DNA from: Caulobacter sp.
GTDB taxonomy: Bacteria; Pseudomonadota; Alphaproteobacteria; Caulobacterales; Caulobacteraceae
Assembly: GCA_030683005.1 (NCBI GenBank)
Contig: JAUXMY010000026.1
Coordinates: 1-64,000, forward strand
Length of the DNA stretch: 64,000 nt
Reading direction: 5' to 3'
Below, piece after piece: positions 37,336 to 46,025 of the stretch. The notes under the pieces were generated by a model. The model was given only the letters and a program-made list of their open reading frames with translations, made no database searches and was not told where the DNA came from. Numbering within the stretch: the stretch's first letter is position 1; every line of letters begins with the position of its first letter. The position numbers and the translations under genes are program-made.

Positions 37336-37979
37336 GGCGTCTCGTCGGGCGGGGCGGCGTCCTTCTTCGCCCCGATCTTCGGCTCCTGGCCCTTGAGCAG
37401 CCGGGAGATGTTCTGGTGGTGGCGGATGTAGATCAGGACGGCCATGAAGGCCGACAGGAGGACCATGGGATAGGGCTGGTCCGTCGCGAAGGCGAACAGC
37501 GGGGCCAGGGCGGTGGCGGTCAGGGCGGCCAGCGAGGAAATGCGGAACAGGGCCGCCATCGCCAGCCAGGTCAGGGCGGCCAGCACGCCCACCGGCCAGG
37601 CGGCGGTCAGCAGCACGCCGTAGAAGGTGGCCACGCCCTTGCCGCCGTTGAACTTCAGCCAGACCGGGAACAGATGGCCGACGAAGGCCGCGCCGCCGGC
37701 GATGGCGACCATGGCCGCCGTGTCATTGGTCAGCCACCGCGCCAGCAGCACCGCCACCACGCCCTTGCCGGCGTCGCCGATCAGGGTGATGGCGGCGAGG
37801 TCCTTGCGGCCGGACCGCAGCACATTGGTCGCCCCGATGTTGCCCGAGCCGATCTTGCGGATGTCCCCCGCGCCGCCGAGGCGGGTGGCGATCATGCCGA
37901 ACGGGATCGAGCCGAGGAGGTAGCCTCCCACGACGACGAGCCCGAGCGTCAGCCAGACGGTTTGCGCCAGATCTTCCAT
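37332..37979 (-). CDS. plsY: Acyl-phosphate:glycerol-3-phosphate acyltransferase PlsY
   Basis: Integral membrane enzyme for the first acylation in phospholipid synthesis, using acyl-phosphate from PlsX. 215 residues, five to six transmembrane helices. The three family motifs are GSIPFGMIATRL...GSGNIGATNVLR, FNGGKGVATFYGVLL and the late IRHHQNISRLLKG. The C-terminal 25 residues form a charged cytoplasmic tail. Coupled to dprA by a GTGA overlap, a pairing seen in many alphaproteobacteria. Confidence 0.95.
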   Translation of the reverse strand: MEDLAQTVWLTLGLVVVGGYLLGSIPFGMIATRLGGAGDIRKIGSGNIGATNVLRSGRKDLAAITLIGDAGKGVVAVLLARWLTNDTAAMVAIAGGAAFVGHLFPVWLKFNGGKGVATFYGVLLTAAWPVGVLAALTWLAMAALFRISSLAALTATALAPLFAFATDQPYPMVLLSAFMAVLIYIRHHQNISRLLKGQEPKIGAKKDAAPPDETP

Positions 37980-38104
37980 GTCCCGCCCCTAATACCGCAA
38001 AAGTTGTTCTTGTGGAATCCACTCAACGCCGAGGGGCGTTGACTCGGGCGATCATCGCTGGCGCGGGGGCCGGGCGCAAATCGCGACCGGCGGCGGTGCG
38101 CGAA

Positions 38105-39406
38105 CTACTCCGCGATCCGGTGGACGATCTGGCCGCCGCAGACGGTCATCACGACCTGGCCCTGCAGGCGGCGGCCGTCGAAGGGGGAGTTCTTGGACTT
38201 CGACACCAGCTTGTCGGCGTCGATGATCACCGGCGCGTTCAGGTCGCACAGCACCAGGTCGGCCGGGGCGCCGGAGGCCAGGCGGCCGGTGGGCAGGCCC
38301 AGAAACTGGGCCGGGGCGAGGGTCACGGTCCGCATCAGGTCGACCAGCGGCAGGCGGCCGTCGTGATACAGCGACAGCAGGGCCGGGAGCAGGGTCTCCA
38401 GCCCCACCCCGCCGGGCGCCGCCTCGTCGAACGGCAGGCGCTTGTCCTCGGCCGGGGCGGGCGCATGGGCCGAGACGACGATGTCGACCAGGCCGCCGGC
38501 CAGCGCCTCGATCAGCGCCTGGCGGTCGTCCTCGGCCCGCAGCGGCGGGTCCATGCGGGCGAAGGTGCGATAGTCGCCGATGTCGAGCTCGTTGAAGCTC
38601 AGATGGTTGATCGAGGCGGTGGCCACGGCGTTGACGCCGCGGGCCTTGGCCCTGGCCAGCGCCTCCAGCGCCGCGGCGCAGGTGATCTGGTCGACCAGCA
38701 GCCTCCCGCCCGACAGCTCGGCCAGCGCCAGGTCGCGCTCCAGCCCGATCCGCTCGGAGGCGGCGGGCGCCGAGGGCAGGCCCATGCGGGAGGCGAACTC
38801 GCCCTCCGTCGCGGCGGCGCCCTTGCTGAGCCAGGGATCCTGCGGCCGGTGGGCCAGCGCCATGCCGAACGCCGCAGCATAGGACAGGATTCGCCGCATG
38901 ACCTTGGAGTCGACGATCGGCCGGTCGACGTCGGTCACATAGCGGCAGCCGGCCTCGCGCATCAGGCCGATCTCGGCCATTTGCTCGCCGCGCAGGCCCT
39001 TGGTCGCCGCGCCGGCGGCATGGATGTGGCAGCTCTCGATGTCCTGTGCCCGGCGCAGGATGAAGTCGACGACCGAGGGATCGTCCACGGCCGGGTCGGT
39101 ATCAGGCTGCACGACGATGGAGGTCACGCCGCCCGCCGCCGCCGCCTGGGCGGCCGAGCGCAGGGTTTCCTTGGTCTCGGACCCCGGCTCGCCGGTCTTG
39201 ACCCGCAGGTCCACGAGCCCGGGCGCCAGCATGCCGCCGTTGCAGTCGATCACCCTCACGTCCGACGACAGGTCGGTGAAATCCCGCCCCCGGGCGATAT
39301 CGGCGATGACCCCGCCGGACACCACCACCGCGCCCGGGCCGTCGTAGCCGGTCTCCGGGTCGACCAGCCGGGCGTTGTTGAACGCGAAGGGGCGGGCGCG
39401 GCTCAT
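38105..39406 (-). CDS. pyrX: Dihydroorotase-like protein lacking catalytic residues (pseudo-DHOase)
   Basis: 433-residue amidohydrolase-fold protein clearly homologous to type I dihydroorotase but with the metal site gone. The usual D-x-H-x-H is [12 protein letters not shown]; PNTxP is QPDTDP; the HxED stretch is AHRPQDP; PHHL is INHL; the catalytic DHAPH is SAHAPA. It starts inside the pyrB stop (ATGA). By analogy with Pseudomonas, where an inactive PyrC' is a structural partner of aspartate transcarbamoylase, I infer it assembles with PyrB. A true pyrC should lie elsewhere in the genome. Confidence 0.88.
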   Translation of the reverse strand: MSRARPFAFNNARLVDPETGYDGPGAVVVSGGVIADIARGRDFTDLSSDVRVIDCNGGMLAPGLVDLRVKTGEPGSETKETLRSAAQAAAAGGVTSIVVQPDTDPAVDDPSVVDFILRRAQDIESCHIHAAGAATKGLRGEQMAEIGLMREAGCRYVTDVDRPIVDSKVMRRILSYAAAFGMALAHRPQDPWLSKGAAATEGEFASRMGLPSAPAASERIGLERDLALAELSGGRLLVDQITCAAALEALARAKARGVNAVATASINHLSFNELDIGDYRTFARMDPPLRAEDDRQALIEALAGGLVDIVVSAHAPAPAEDKRLPFDEAAPGGVGLETLLPALLSLYHDGRLPLVDLMRTVTLAPAQFLGLPTGRLASGAPADLVLCDLNAPVIIDADKLVSKSKNSPFDGRRLQGQVVMTVCGGQIVHRIAE

Positions 39407-40383
39407 CGGTCGTTGTCCAGTCGCGCGGAGAGAGAGGCCAGCACGGCCATGCGGGCGGCGACGCCCATCTCGACCTGGTCCTGGATAAGGCTGATCGCCG
39501 GGTCGTCGGCGACGTCCGAATCGATCTCGACGCCACGGTTCATCGGACCCGGGTGCATGACCTTCACCCCGTCGGAAGCGGCCTTCAGCTTCTCGCGGTC
39601 CAGACCCCAGTAGCGGAAGTACTCGCGGGTCGAGGGGACCAGCGCCCCCTGCATCCGCTCGACCTGCAGGCGCAGCATCATCACCACGTCGGCCCCGGCG
39701 ATGCCCTTCTCAAGGTCATGGAACACCGTCGCGCCCCAGCGGTCGGCGCCGGCCGGCATCAGGGTCGGCGGGCCGACCAGCCGCACCTCGGCGCCCAGCA
39801 CGCCCAGCAGGTTGACGTTCGAGCGGGCCACCCGGCTGTGCATGACGTCGCCGCAGATGGCGACGGTCAGGCCGGCCAGGCGGCCGAACGCCCGGCGCAT
39901 CGACAGGGCGTCCAGCAGGGCCTGGGTCGGATGCTCGTGCTGGCCGTCGCCGGCGTTGATCACGCTGCAGCCGACCTTCTGGGACAGCAGGGCGGCGGCG
40001 CCGGACGAGGCGTGGCGCACCACCAGCAGGTCCGGCCGCATGGCGTTAAGCGTCACCGCCGTGTCGATCAGGGTCTCGCCCTTGGCCACCGACGAGGTCT
40101 TGACGCTCATGTTCATGGTGTCGGCGCCCAGCCGCTTTCCGGCCAGTTCGAAGCTGGCCTGGGTGCGGGTGGAGTTCTCGAAGAACATGTTCACCAGGGT
40201 GCGACCCTTGAGCAGGTCCAGCTTCTTGGTGGTCTGGCGATTGAGGTCGACGAAGGTGTCGGCCAGATCGAGCAGGGCGCCCGCCTCGACGACGTTCAGA
40301 TCCAGCGCGGACAGGAAATGACGGCGCGGAAAGGGGTAGGTCCGTGCGCGGACCTCGTCGATACCCGGAGCCAATGTCGTCAT
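39403..40383 (-). CDS. pyrB: Aspartate carbamoyltransferase, catalytic chain
   Basis: Commits carbamoyl phosphate and aspartate to pyrimidine synthesis. The ATG at 40383 gives 326 residues. Carbamoyl-phosphate binding is by [23 protein letters not shown] and the late [11 protein letters not shown] are intact, as is KGETLIDT. It is followed directly, with a 4-bp overlap, by the pseudo-dihydroorotase, the arrangement of class A transcarbamoylases that need a DHOase-like partner. No pyrI is present. Confidence 0.97.
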   Translation of the reverse strand: MTTLAPGIDEVRARTYPFPRRHFLSALDLNVVEAGALLDLADTFVDLNRQTTKKLDLLKGRTLVNMFFENSTRTQASFELAGKRLGADTMNMSVKTSSVAKGETLIDTAVTLNAMRPDLLVVRHASSGAAALLSQKVGCSVINAGDGQHEHPTQALLDALSMRRAFGRLAGLTVAICGDVMHSRVARSNVNLLGVLGAEVRLVGPPTLMPAGADRWGATVFHDLEKGIAGADVVMMLRLQVERMQGALVPSTREYFRYWGLDREKLKAASDGVKVMHPGPMNRGVEIDSDVADDPAISLIQDQVEMGVAARMAVLASLSARLDNDR

Positions 40384-40523
40384 GAGCCGTTCTTCTAGGG
40401 GAGCGCGAAGATTCCGCCAACATCTCTTGTCGGCGCGCGACGAAAGGCCCGCCGCGGACATGTCTCGCAACACGGCCCTTCCCATCGCGTCCGGCTTTTG
40501 CTAACCCCCGCGCCTCACCACGG

Positions 40524-40610
40524 GCGGTCGTGGCGGAATTGGTAGACGCGCAGCGTTGAGGTCGCTGTTCCTTAACCGGAGTGGAAGTTCGAGTCTTCTC
40601 GACCGCACCA
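40524..40610 (+). tRNA. tRNA-Leu(GAG)
   Basis: 87 nt including the encoded CCA. The acceptor stem pairs GCGGTCG with CGACCGC. The anticodon stem CAGCG/CGCTG holds the loop TTGAGGT, giving anticodon GAG (reads CUC/CUU). A long variable arm follows (class II tRNA, as for Leu), and the T loop is GTTCGAGTC. Confidence 0.97.
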
Positions 40611-40611
40611 T

Positions 40612-40716
40612 CCTGCTTCGCTCCTTCGGAGCTTCGCAGGACAAGTCCTGGGTGAAGGCCTCTGCGGCCAAGGGTGTTGTGGGGCTTGCCCTGCGAAGCC
40701 TTGGCGAAGCAGGGTG
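40612..40716. repeat. Repeat pair, family 5 (after tRNA-Leu)
   Basis: Inverse of the sufC-sufD spacer at 13894-13972. It begins CCTGCTTCGCTCCTTCGG, ACAAGTCC, and ends in GCGAAGCCTTGGCGAAGC. The outer parts CCTGCTTCGC and GCGAAGCAGG are inverse copies. It directly abuts the tRNA 3' end. Confidence 0.75.
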
Positions 40717-40768
40717 AATCAGGGGCCTAAACGCTTTAGGCTCCACAGCTCGTACAGGAGGCCCCGAC

Positions 40769-42214
40769 ATGTCCCGGGAAGACGCCGACCTGAACGAGAG
40801 GGGCAAATCCCACGGGCGTTTCGCTGACAAAGGCGAGCGCCCGGAGGACCTCGAAGACCTCGCCCTCGGCGACGACTACGCTCTCAATCCTGAATACGTC
40901 GACATGGTCATCGATGCGGCCGACCGTGGCGACGCCGAGCGTCTGCGCGAGCTGGTCGGGGCGCTGCGCTCCGAAGACGTCGCCGACCTGATGGGCTTCC
41001 TCAACGCGGACTACCGCGAGGAGATCATCCCCTGCCTCGATTCCGAGACCCTCGCCGAGGTGCTGTCGGAACTGGACGAGAATCTCCGCGAGGAGGTGCT
41101 CGACACTGTGACCCCGACGGCCCTGGCCCGGGCGCTGGAAGAACTCGATTCGGATGACGCCGCCGACGTCGTCGACGACCTGGAAGGCGAAAAGCGCGCT
41201 CAGGTGCTCGCCGCCATGGACGAAACCGACCGGGCGGCCATCGAGCAGACCCTGGCCTATGACGACGAGACCGCCGGCCGCCTGATGCAGCGCGAGGTGC
41301 TGGCCGCGCCGCAGTTCTGGACCGTCGGCCAGACCATCGACCACGTCCGCACCGCCGGCGACGACCTGCCGGAGCTGTTCTTCGACGTCTATATCGTCGA
41401 CCCGGCCTGGCGCCCGATCGGGGCGGCGGCGATCAGCCAGCTGCTGCGGGCCAGCCGCGAGACCAGCCTGGCCGAGATCATGGGGCCGGTGACCGAGATC
41501 ACCGTCGACATGGACCAGGAAGAGGTCGGCTACACCTTCAACAAATACCACCTGATCAGCGCCCCGGTCATCGACGCCGGCGGCCGGCTGGTCGGCCAGA
41601 TCACGGTCGACGACATCGTCGGGGTCATCCAGGACGAGGGCGAGGAAGATATCCTGGCCCTGGCCGGCGTGTCCGACGCCGGCCGCGACGCCGGCGTCTG
41701 GGACGTCGCCCGCTCACGCCTGCCCTGGCTGGTGATCAACACCCTGACCGCCGCCCTCGCGGCCAGCGTCATCGGCGTCTTCCAGGCCGAGATCGCCAAG
41801 CTGGTCACCCTGGCCATCCTGATGCCGGTGGTGGCGTCCCTGGGCGGCAACGCCGGCACCCAGACCCTGGCCGTCGCCGTGCGGGCCCTGGCCAGCCGCG
41901 AGCTGAACGCCTCCAACGCCGTGCGCATCATTCTGCGCGAGATGGCCGTCGGCCTGGTCAACGGCGGCGTGCTGGCTGTGATCATGGGCGCAGCCACCTA
42001 TGCGTTTTTCCGCGACCCCATGCTGTGCCTGACCATCGGCCTGGCGCTGGTCATCAATCTGTTCATGGCCGCCCTGTCCGGGATCCTCGTTCCGCTCGCG
42101 CTCGACAAGCTCGACCGCGACCCGGCGGTGTCCTCACCGATCTTCGTCACCTTCGTGACCGATTTCATGGGTTTCCTGTCGTTCCTGGGCCTTGCCGCCC
42201 TGATCCTGCTCTGA
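40769..42214 (+). CDS. mgtE: Magnesium transporter MgtE
   Basis: Mg2+ channel of the inner membrane. 481 residues, AGGAGG 7 nt before the ATG. The N-terminal superhelical MgtE-N domain (about 50-160, with LDSDDAADVVDDL) is followed by two CBS domains (about 165-285; FNKYHLISAPVID). Five membrane helices follow, with the pore motif SLGGNAGTQTLAV and FVTDFMGFLSFLGLA. Acidic residues in N and CBS domains sense cytoplasmic Mg2+ and close the channel. Confidence 0.96.
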   Translation: MSREDADLNERGKSHGRFADKGERPEDLEDLALGDDYALNPEYVDMVIDAADRGDAERLRELVGALRSEDVADLMGFLNADYREEIIPCLDSETLAEVLSELDENLREEVLDTVTPTALARALEELDSDDAADVVDDLEGEKRAQVLAAMDETDRAAIEQTLAYDDETAGRLMQREVLAAPQFWTVGQTIDHVRTAGDDLPELFFDVYIVDPAWRPIGAAAISQLLRASRETSLAEIMGPVTEITVDMDQEEVGYTFNKYHLISAPVIDAGGRLVGQITVDDIVGVIQDEGEEDILALAGVSDAGRDAGVWDVARSRLPWLVINTLTAALAASVIGVFQAEIAKLVTLAILMPVVASLGGNAGTQTLAVAVRALASRELNASNAVRIILREMAVGLVNGGVLAVIMGAATYAFFRDPMLCLTIGLALVINLFMAALSGILVPLALDKLDRDPAVSSPIFVTFVTDFMGFLSFLGLAALILL

Positions 42215-42276
42215 CCGTCGAATCCGCGTCCTGATGGTGGGAGCATTCCCCTTCAGGGGGAGTTCAGCGCCGGTTC

Positions 42277-42290
42277 GGCATCCCTCTTGC
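42277..42290 (+). promoter_or_regulatory. Sigma-54 (-24/-12) promoter of spmX
   Basis: CGGCAT-CCCTC-TTGC gives the invariant GG-N10-GC spacing with a perfect TTGC -12 element, 53 bp before the spmX start codon. In Caulobacter crescentus spmX is transcribed by sigma-54 with the activator TacA, so both sequence and context agree. Confidence 0.75.
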
Positions 42291-42342
42291 GGGAATGGGA
42301 TGGAACGTACCCCTATCTGTCTCATTCCGGGTCAACAGGCCG

Positions 42343-43857
42343 ATGAAATCCCGCCACCAGGTCTCACGCGCCGCCATCGAACTGATCAAGTCGTTCGAAG
42401 GCTATCGCCGCAAGGCAGCCCAGCTTCCCGACGGACGCTGGACGATCGGCTACGGCCACACCCTGACCGCCCGCGAGGGCGCCGAGGTGTCGGAGGCCGA
42501 TGCCGAAGCCCTGCTGATGTACGACCTTATCAACGTCGCCCACGCGGTGAACGAGCACAGCTACACGCCGCTGACCCAGAATCAGTTCGACGCACTGTGC
42601 TGCTTCGCCTTCAACGTCGGGGTGGACAACTTCCGCCGCTCGTCGGTGCTGCGCCGGGTCAACGAAGGCCAGCTGCTGCAGGCCGCCTGCGCCATGGAGA
42701 TGTGGCGCAAGGCCGACTTCGAGGGCGAGCGCATCGTCATCGACGCCCTGGTCCGCCGCCGCTCGGCCGAGAAGACGCTGTTCCTCACCCCGGCCAACGG
42801 CTGGATCCCGGCTCCCTCGCCGGTGCTGCGCCCCCGGGTCGACTACGACGTCGTCGCCGCCAGCCCGAGGGAGACGCCGACCGCCCTGAAGACCTCGACC
42901 GTCGACGACAAGGTCGTGGTCGAGCGTGACGAAACCAACGCCCCGCGGCCGACGGCTCCTTCCGTCGAACCGCACACCGCGCCGCTGGCGACCGAAATCG
43001 CTGCGGCCGGTGTGGGCGCCGCCCTCGAACAGCTGATGCCCGACCCCGCGCCGGAAGCGCCCGAAGCGGTCGTGGCCGGACCGACGGCCGAGCCCGAACC
43101 CGAGGCGCCGACGTTCGCCATCCGCGATCTGGAGCCGGCCCCGCCGCCGGTGATCGCCGAGGACGCGCTGGACACGCCGGTGGCCGACGAGCCGGTCGAC
43201 ATCGTCACCGTCGCCGAGGTGACGCCCCGCTCCGAGCCGGAATCCGAGGGGGTCGCCGAGCCGGTGATGACCGTCATCGAGATGCCGCAGCCCGAGTCGA
43301 CGCCGTCGCCCGGCCCGGTGTTGGCGGTGGTCAACGGCGATGTCGGCTTCACCCTGACGCCGGCCCCGGAAGTCTCTGTCGAGGCCACCCCGGGCGACGC
43401 CTTCCGCATCGACCTGCCCGAGCCGGCCAACGAATCGGCTCCGGGACTGTTCGACGTGACGTTCGCTGAGCCTGTCCACCAGGGCGGGGCCACCCGGCCG
43501 CTGGTCAACGAAGACTACATCCGTCGCCTTGTCCGCGAGGACGAGATGGCCGACCTGGGCGCCGATTTCACCTTCGACGCGCCGACCGAGCCGGTCCGTG
43601 TCAATGGCCTGCCCCTGTTCGTTCTGGGCCTTGGCGGCATCGCGCTGTTCGCCGGCGGCGTTGCCTGGGGCTGGAACGCCCAGGCCGGCGAAGGCCTGCT
43701 GAATCCGCTGGTGATCAGCTGGGGCGTGGGCCTGACCGGCATCGGCATGGCCGGCTTCGCCGCCTGGCGCCTGTTCCGGAACATGTTCGACGCCCCGTTC
43801 GACGACGACGAGGAGGACGAGGGCGACGTGGAGACCGACGAGCGGGCGCAGGCCTGA
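42343..43857 (+). CDS. spmX: Polar muramidase-homologue SpmX
   Basis: SpmX marks the stalked pole, recruits and activates the kinase DivJ and interacts with PopZ. 504 residues from the ATG at 42343. The N-terminal GH24 phage-lysozyme domain occupies about residues 1-150, starting MKSRHQVSRAAIELIKSFEG with Glu at position 19, GRWTIGYGHT and NQFDALCCFAFNVG. A long Pro/Glu/Ala-rich acidic disordered region (about 165-425) follows, then two transmembrane helices (LFVLGLGGIALFAGGVAWGW and ISWGVGLTGIGMAGFAAW) and an acidic end DDDEEDEGDVETDE. The domain order is that of SpmX, not of a phage enzyme. Promoter: sigma-54 site upstream; terminator follows. Confidence 0.92.
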   Translation: MKSRHQVSRAAIELIKSFEGYRRKAAQLPDGRWTIGYGHTLTAREGAEVSEADAEALLMYDLINVAHAVNEHSYTPLTQNQFDALCCFAFNVGVDNFRRSSVLRRVNEGQLLQAACAMEMWRKADFEGERIVIDALVRRRSAEKTLFLTPANGWIPAPSPVLRPRVDYDVVAASPRETPTALKTSTVDDKVVVERDETNAPRPTAPSVEPHTAPLATEIAAAGVGAALEQLMPDPAPEAPEAVVAGPTAEPEPEAPTFAIRDLEPAPPPVIAEDALDTPVADEPVDIVTVAEVTPRSEPESEGVAEPVMTVIEMPQPESTPSPGPVLAVVNGDVGFTLTPAPEVSVEATPGDAFRIDLPEPANESAPGLFDVTFAEPVHQGGATRPLVNEDYIRRLVREDEMADLGADFTFDAPTEPVRVNGLPLFVLGLGGIALFAGGVAWGWNAQAGEGLLNPLVISWGVGLTGIGMAGFAAWRLFRNMFDAPFDDDEEDEGDVETDERAQA

Positions 43858-43887
43858 CGTCAGTGCAGCCGGCTTGGGGGAGCCGGC

Positions 43888-43923
43888 GCGCCCCGCGGAC
43901 CGGGCGGTCCGCGGGGCGCTTTT
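43888..43923 (+). terminator. Intrinsic terminator after spmX
   Basis: Perfect 14-bp stem GCGCCCCGCGGACC / GGTCCGCGGGGCGC with a GGGC loop, followed by four T. Confidence 0.9.
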
Positions 43924-43985
43924 GCGTTCGGCGACTGCAATGATCTTGCGTGCCGACCCGTGTTCGGCGTGCTAATTCCCCCCGC

Positions 43986-45143
43986 ATGACCGGACCTTCC
44001 ATGGATTTCGGCCTCGGCGAGACCGCCGACGCCATTCGCGAAACCACCGCCCGTTTCGCCGCCGACCGCATCGCGCCGATGGCGGCCGACATTGACCGCG
44101 ACAACCACTTCCCGCGCGAGCTGTGGCCGGAGATGGGCGACCTGGGTCTGCACGGCATCACCGTCGAGGAAGAGTTTGGCGGCCTCGGCCTCGGCTATCT
44201 CGAACACGTCATCGCCATGGAGGAGATCAGCCGGGCCTCGGCCTCGATCGGTCTCAGCTACGGCGCCCACTCCAACCTCTGCATCAACCAGATCCGCCGC
44301 TGGGCCGGTCCCGAGCAGAAGCGCCGTTATCTGCCCAAGCTGATCAGCGGCGAGCACGTCGGATCGCTGGCCATGAGCGAGGCGGGATCGGGGTCGGATG
44401 TGGTGTCGATGAAGCTGCGCGCCGACCGCCGGGGCGACCGCTTCGTGCTGAACGGGACCAAGTTCTGGATCACCAACGCGCCACATGCCGACACCCTGGT
44501 GGTCTACGCCAAGACCAGCCCGGAAGAAGGCAGCCGCGGCATCACCGCCTTCCTGATCGAGAAGGGCATGAAGGGCTTCAGCGTTTCGAAGAAGCTCGAC
44601 AAGATGGGCATGCGCGGGTCCGACACCGCCGAGCTGGTCTTCGAGGACTGCGAGGTCCCGGAAGAGAACATCATGGGCCCCGAAAACGGTGGCGTCGGCG
44701 TGCTGATGAGCGGCCTCGACTACGAGCGCGCCGTTCTGGCGGCGGGGCCGCTCGGCATCATGCAGGCCTGCCTCGACGTGGTCCTGCCCTACGTCCGCGA
44801 CCGCAAGCAGTTCGGCAAGGCCATCGGGTCGTTCCAGCTGATGCAGGGCAAGGTGGCGGACATGTACGTCGCGCTGAACTCGGCCCGCGCCTACGTCTAC
44901 GCCGTGGCTCGCGCCTGCGACGCCGGCAAGACCACCCGCTTCGACGCCGCCGGCGCCATCCTGCTGGCCAGCGAGAACGCCATGAAGGTCGCGGGCGAAG
45001 CCATCCAGGCGCTGGGCGGGGCAGGGTACACCAGGGAATGGCCGGTCGAGCGCTACCTGCGCGACGCCAAGCTCTACGACATCGGCGCGGGCACCAACGA
45101 GATCCGGAGGTTCCTGATCGGACGGGAACTGGTCGGGGGTTAA
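43986..45143 (+). CDS. liuA: Isovaleryl-CoA dehydrogenase
   Basis: FAD enzyme oxidising isovaleryl-CoA to 3-methylcrotonyl-CoA in leucine breakdown, passing electrons to ETF. 385 residues. The catalytic Glu sits in the G-helix motif [11 protein letters not shown], and the usual acyl-CoA dehydrogenase Glu near the C-terminus is replaced in [12 protein letters not shown]; together these mark the isovaleryl-CoA type. [11 protein letters not shown] and WITNAPHAD form the FAD site. The rest of the pathway (liuB, liuC, liuD) resumes at 51945, after about 6.8 kb of unrelated genes. Confidence 0.93.
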   Translation: MTGPSMDFGLGETADAIRETTARFAADRIAPMAADIDRDNHFPRELWPEMGDLGLHGITVEEEFGGLGLGYLEHVIAMEEISRASASIGLSYGAHSNLCINQIRRWAGPEQKRRYLPKLISGEHVGSLAMSEAGSGSDVVSMKLRADRRGDRFVLNGTKFWITNAPHADTLVVYAKTSPEEGSRGITAFLIEKGMKGFSVSKKLDKMGMRGSDTAELVFEDCEVPEENIMGPENGGVGVLMSGLDYERAVLAAGPLGIMQACLDVVLPYVRDRKQFGKAIGSFQLMQGKVADMYVALNSARAYVYAVARACDAGKTTRFDAAGAILLASENAMKVAGEAIQALGGAGYTREWPVERYLRDAKLYDIGAGTNEIRRFLIGRELVGG

Positions 45144-45162
45144 GTCTGGCAAACTTTCCTGC

Positions 45163-45168
45163 TATAGT
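45163..45168 (+). promoter_or_regulatory. -10 element of the VapBC module, probably giving a leaderless mRNA
   Basis: TATAGT ends 6 bp before the antitoxin ATG at 45175. Transcription starting 6-7 bp after it would begin at or next to the start codon. No Shine-Dalgarno is present, in keeping with a leaderless message. Confidence 0.45.
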
Positions 45169-45174
45169 TCAGGC

Positions 45175-45651
45175 ATGACGAACCTTGAGCTTTATCTTTC
45201 GCAAGAACGGGGAAGGGCGAGCGCCTTGGCGCGGGCCGCCGGCGTGTCCAAGGGCGGCCTGAGTTCGATCAAGAGCGGCAAGGCCCGTCCGTCCCTTGAT
45301 CTGGCCAAGAGGATCGAACGCGCGACGGGAGGCGAAGTGACCGCAGCCTCCCTGCTCGGCATTGAGAACACCACGCCTGAATCGAGGGCGAGGCCCCTCA
45401 ACGACGGTCGGTGGTTCGCGCCCGTCGGGACGGATGCTCCGGTCGAACTGCCCGCGGAACTGCTTCGAGCCTTCGGCTTCGAGCCGGGCGACGCGGTCAT
45501 CTTCCGGCAGACCAGGGACGGCGTCCTGATGACCTCTCAGCGGAAGTCCATACGCCGCATACAGGATGAACTGGCCAAACTGGTTCGACCGGGCGAAAGC
45601 CTCGTCGACGAGTTGATCGCCGAGCGCCGCGCGGAAGCGGCGCGTGAGTGA
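45175..45651 (+). CDS. Antitoxin with N-terminal HTH and C-terminal AbrB/SpoVT domain
   Basis: 158 residues combining two DNA-binding modules. Residues 1-62 resemble a Cro/YdaS-type helix-turn-helix (SALARAAGVSKGGLSSIKSGKARPS in outline). Residues about 78-120 form an AbrB/MazE-like swapped-hairpin domain (GRWFAPVGTDAPVELPAELL, GFEPGDAVIF). The C-terminal helix (LVDELIAERRAEAARE) is the likely toxin-neutralising part. It overlaps the PIN toxin gene by 8 bp. VapB antitoxins normally have only the AbrB-type domain, so the HTH fusion is unusual. Probably autoregulates the operon with the toxin. Confidence 0.82.
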   Translation: MTNLELYLSQERGRASALARAAGVSKGGLSSIKSGKARPSLDLAKRIERATGGEVTAASLLGIENTTPESRARPLNDGRWFAPVGTDAPVELPAELLRAFGFEPGDAVIFRQTRDGVLMTSQRKSIRRIQDELAKLVRPGESLVDELIAERRAEAARE

Positions 45652-46024
45652 CGTTTTCGACTCGTCCGCCCTGCTCGCCTTTCTGTTCCGGGAGCCGGGC
45701 GGAGAGGCGGTTGGATCACGCATCTCTGGCGGCAGGATCTCGGCGGTGAACGCCGCGGAGGTGATCGCAAAGCTTGTTGATCGGGGTTACCGCGACGAGG
45801 CCGCCCTGGCCGTCTGGTCCGAGCTGGCGATGAACGTCATCGACTATGATCTGGAACAAGCCAAACAGAGTGGCCTGCTGCGGCGATCAACCAGAAGCCT
45901 GGGCCTGTCGCTCGCGGATCGCGCCTGCCTGACCCTGGCCGCGCGGCTTGGCGCGACAGCCGTCACGGCCGACCGGGCCTGGGTCCGGCAGGATCTCGGC
46001 ATCGCCGTCGAACTGGTCCGCTGA
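45644..46024 (+). CDS. vapC: PIN-domain ribonuclease toxin (VapC family)
   Basis: 126 residues from a GTG start inside the antitoxin gene. The four acidic PIN residues are present: D in VFDSSALLA, E in NAAEVIAKL, D in SLADRACL and D in TADRAW. VapC toxins cut tRNA or rRNA with Mg2+ when the antitoxin is degraded. The 8-bp overlap ensures antitoxin is made first. The module sits inside the otherwise metabolic liu cluster. Confidence 0.9.
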   Translation: MSDVFDSSALLAFLFREPGGEAVGSRISGGRISAVNAAEVIAKLVDRGYRDEAALAVWSELAMNVIDYDLEQAKQSGLLRRSTRSLGLSLADRACLTLAARLGATAVTADRAWVRQDLGIAVELVR

Positions 46025-46025
46025 C

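Noticed and set aside
42343..43857. Phage lysozyme, as a prophage remnant
   Set aside because: No other phage genes nearby, and the C-terminal disordered region with two membrane helices and the sigma-54 promoter identify SpmX.
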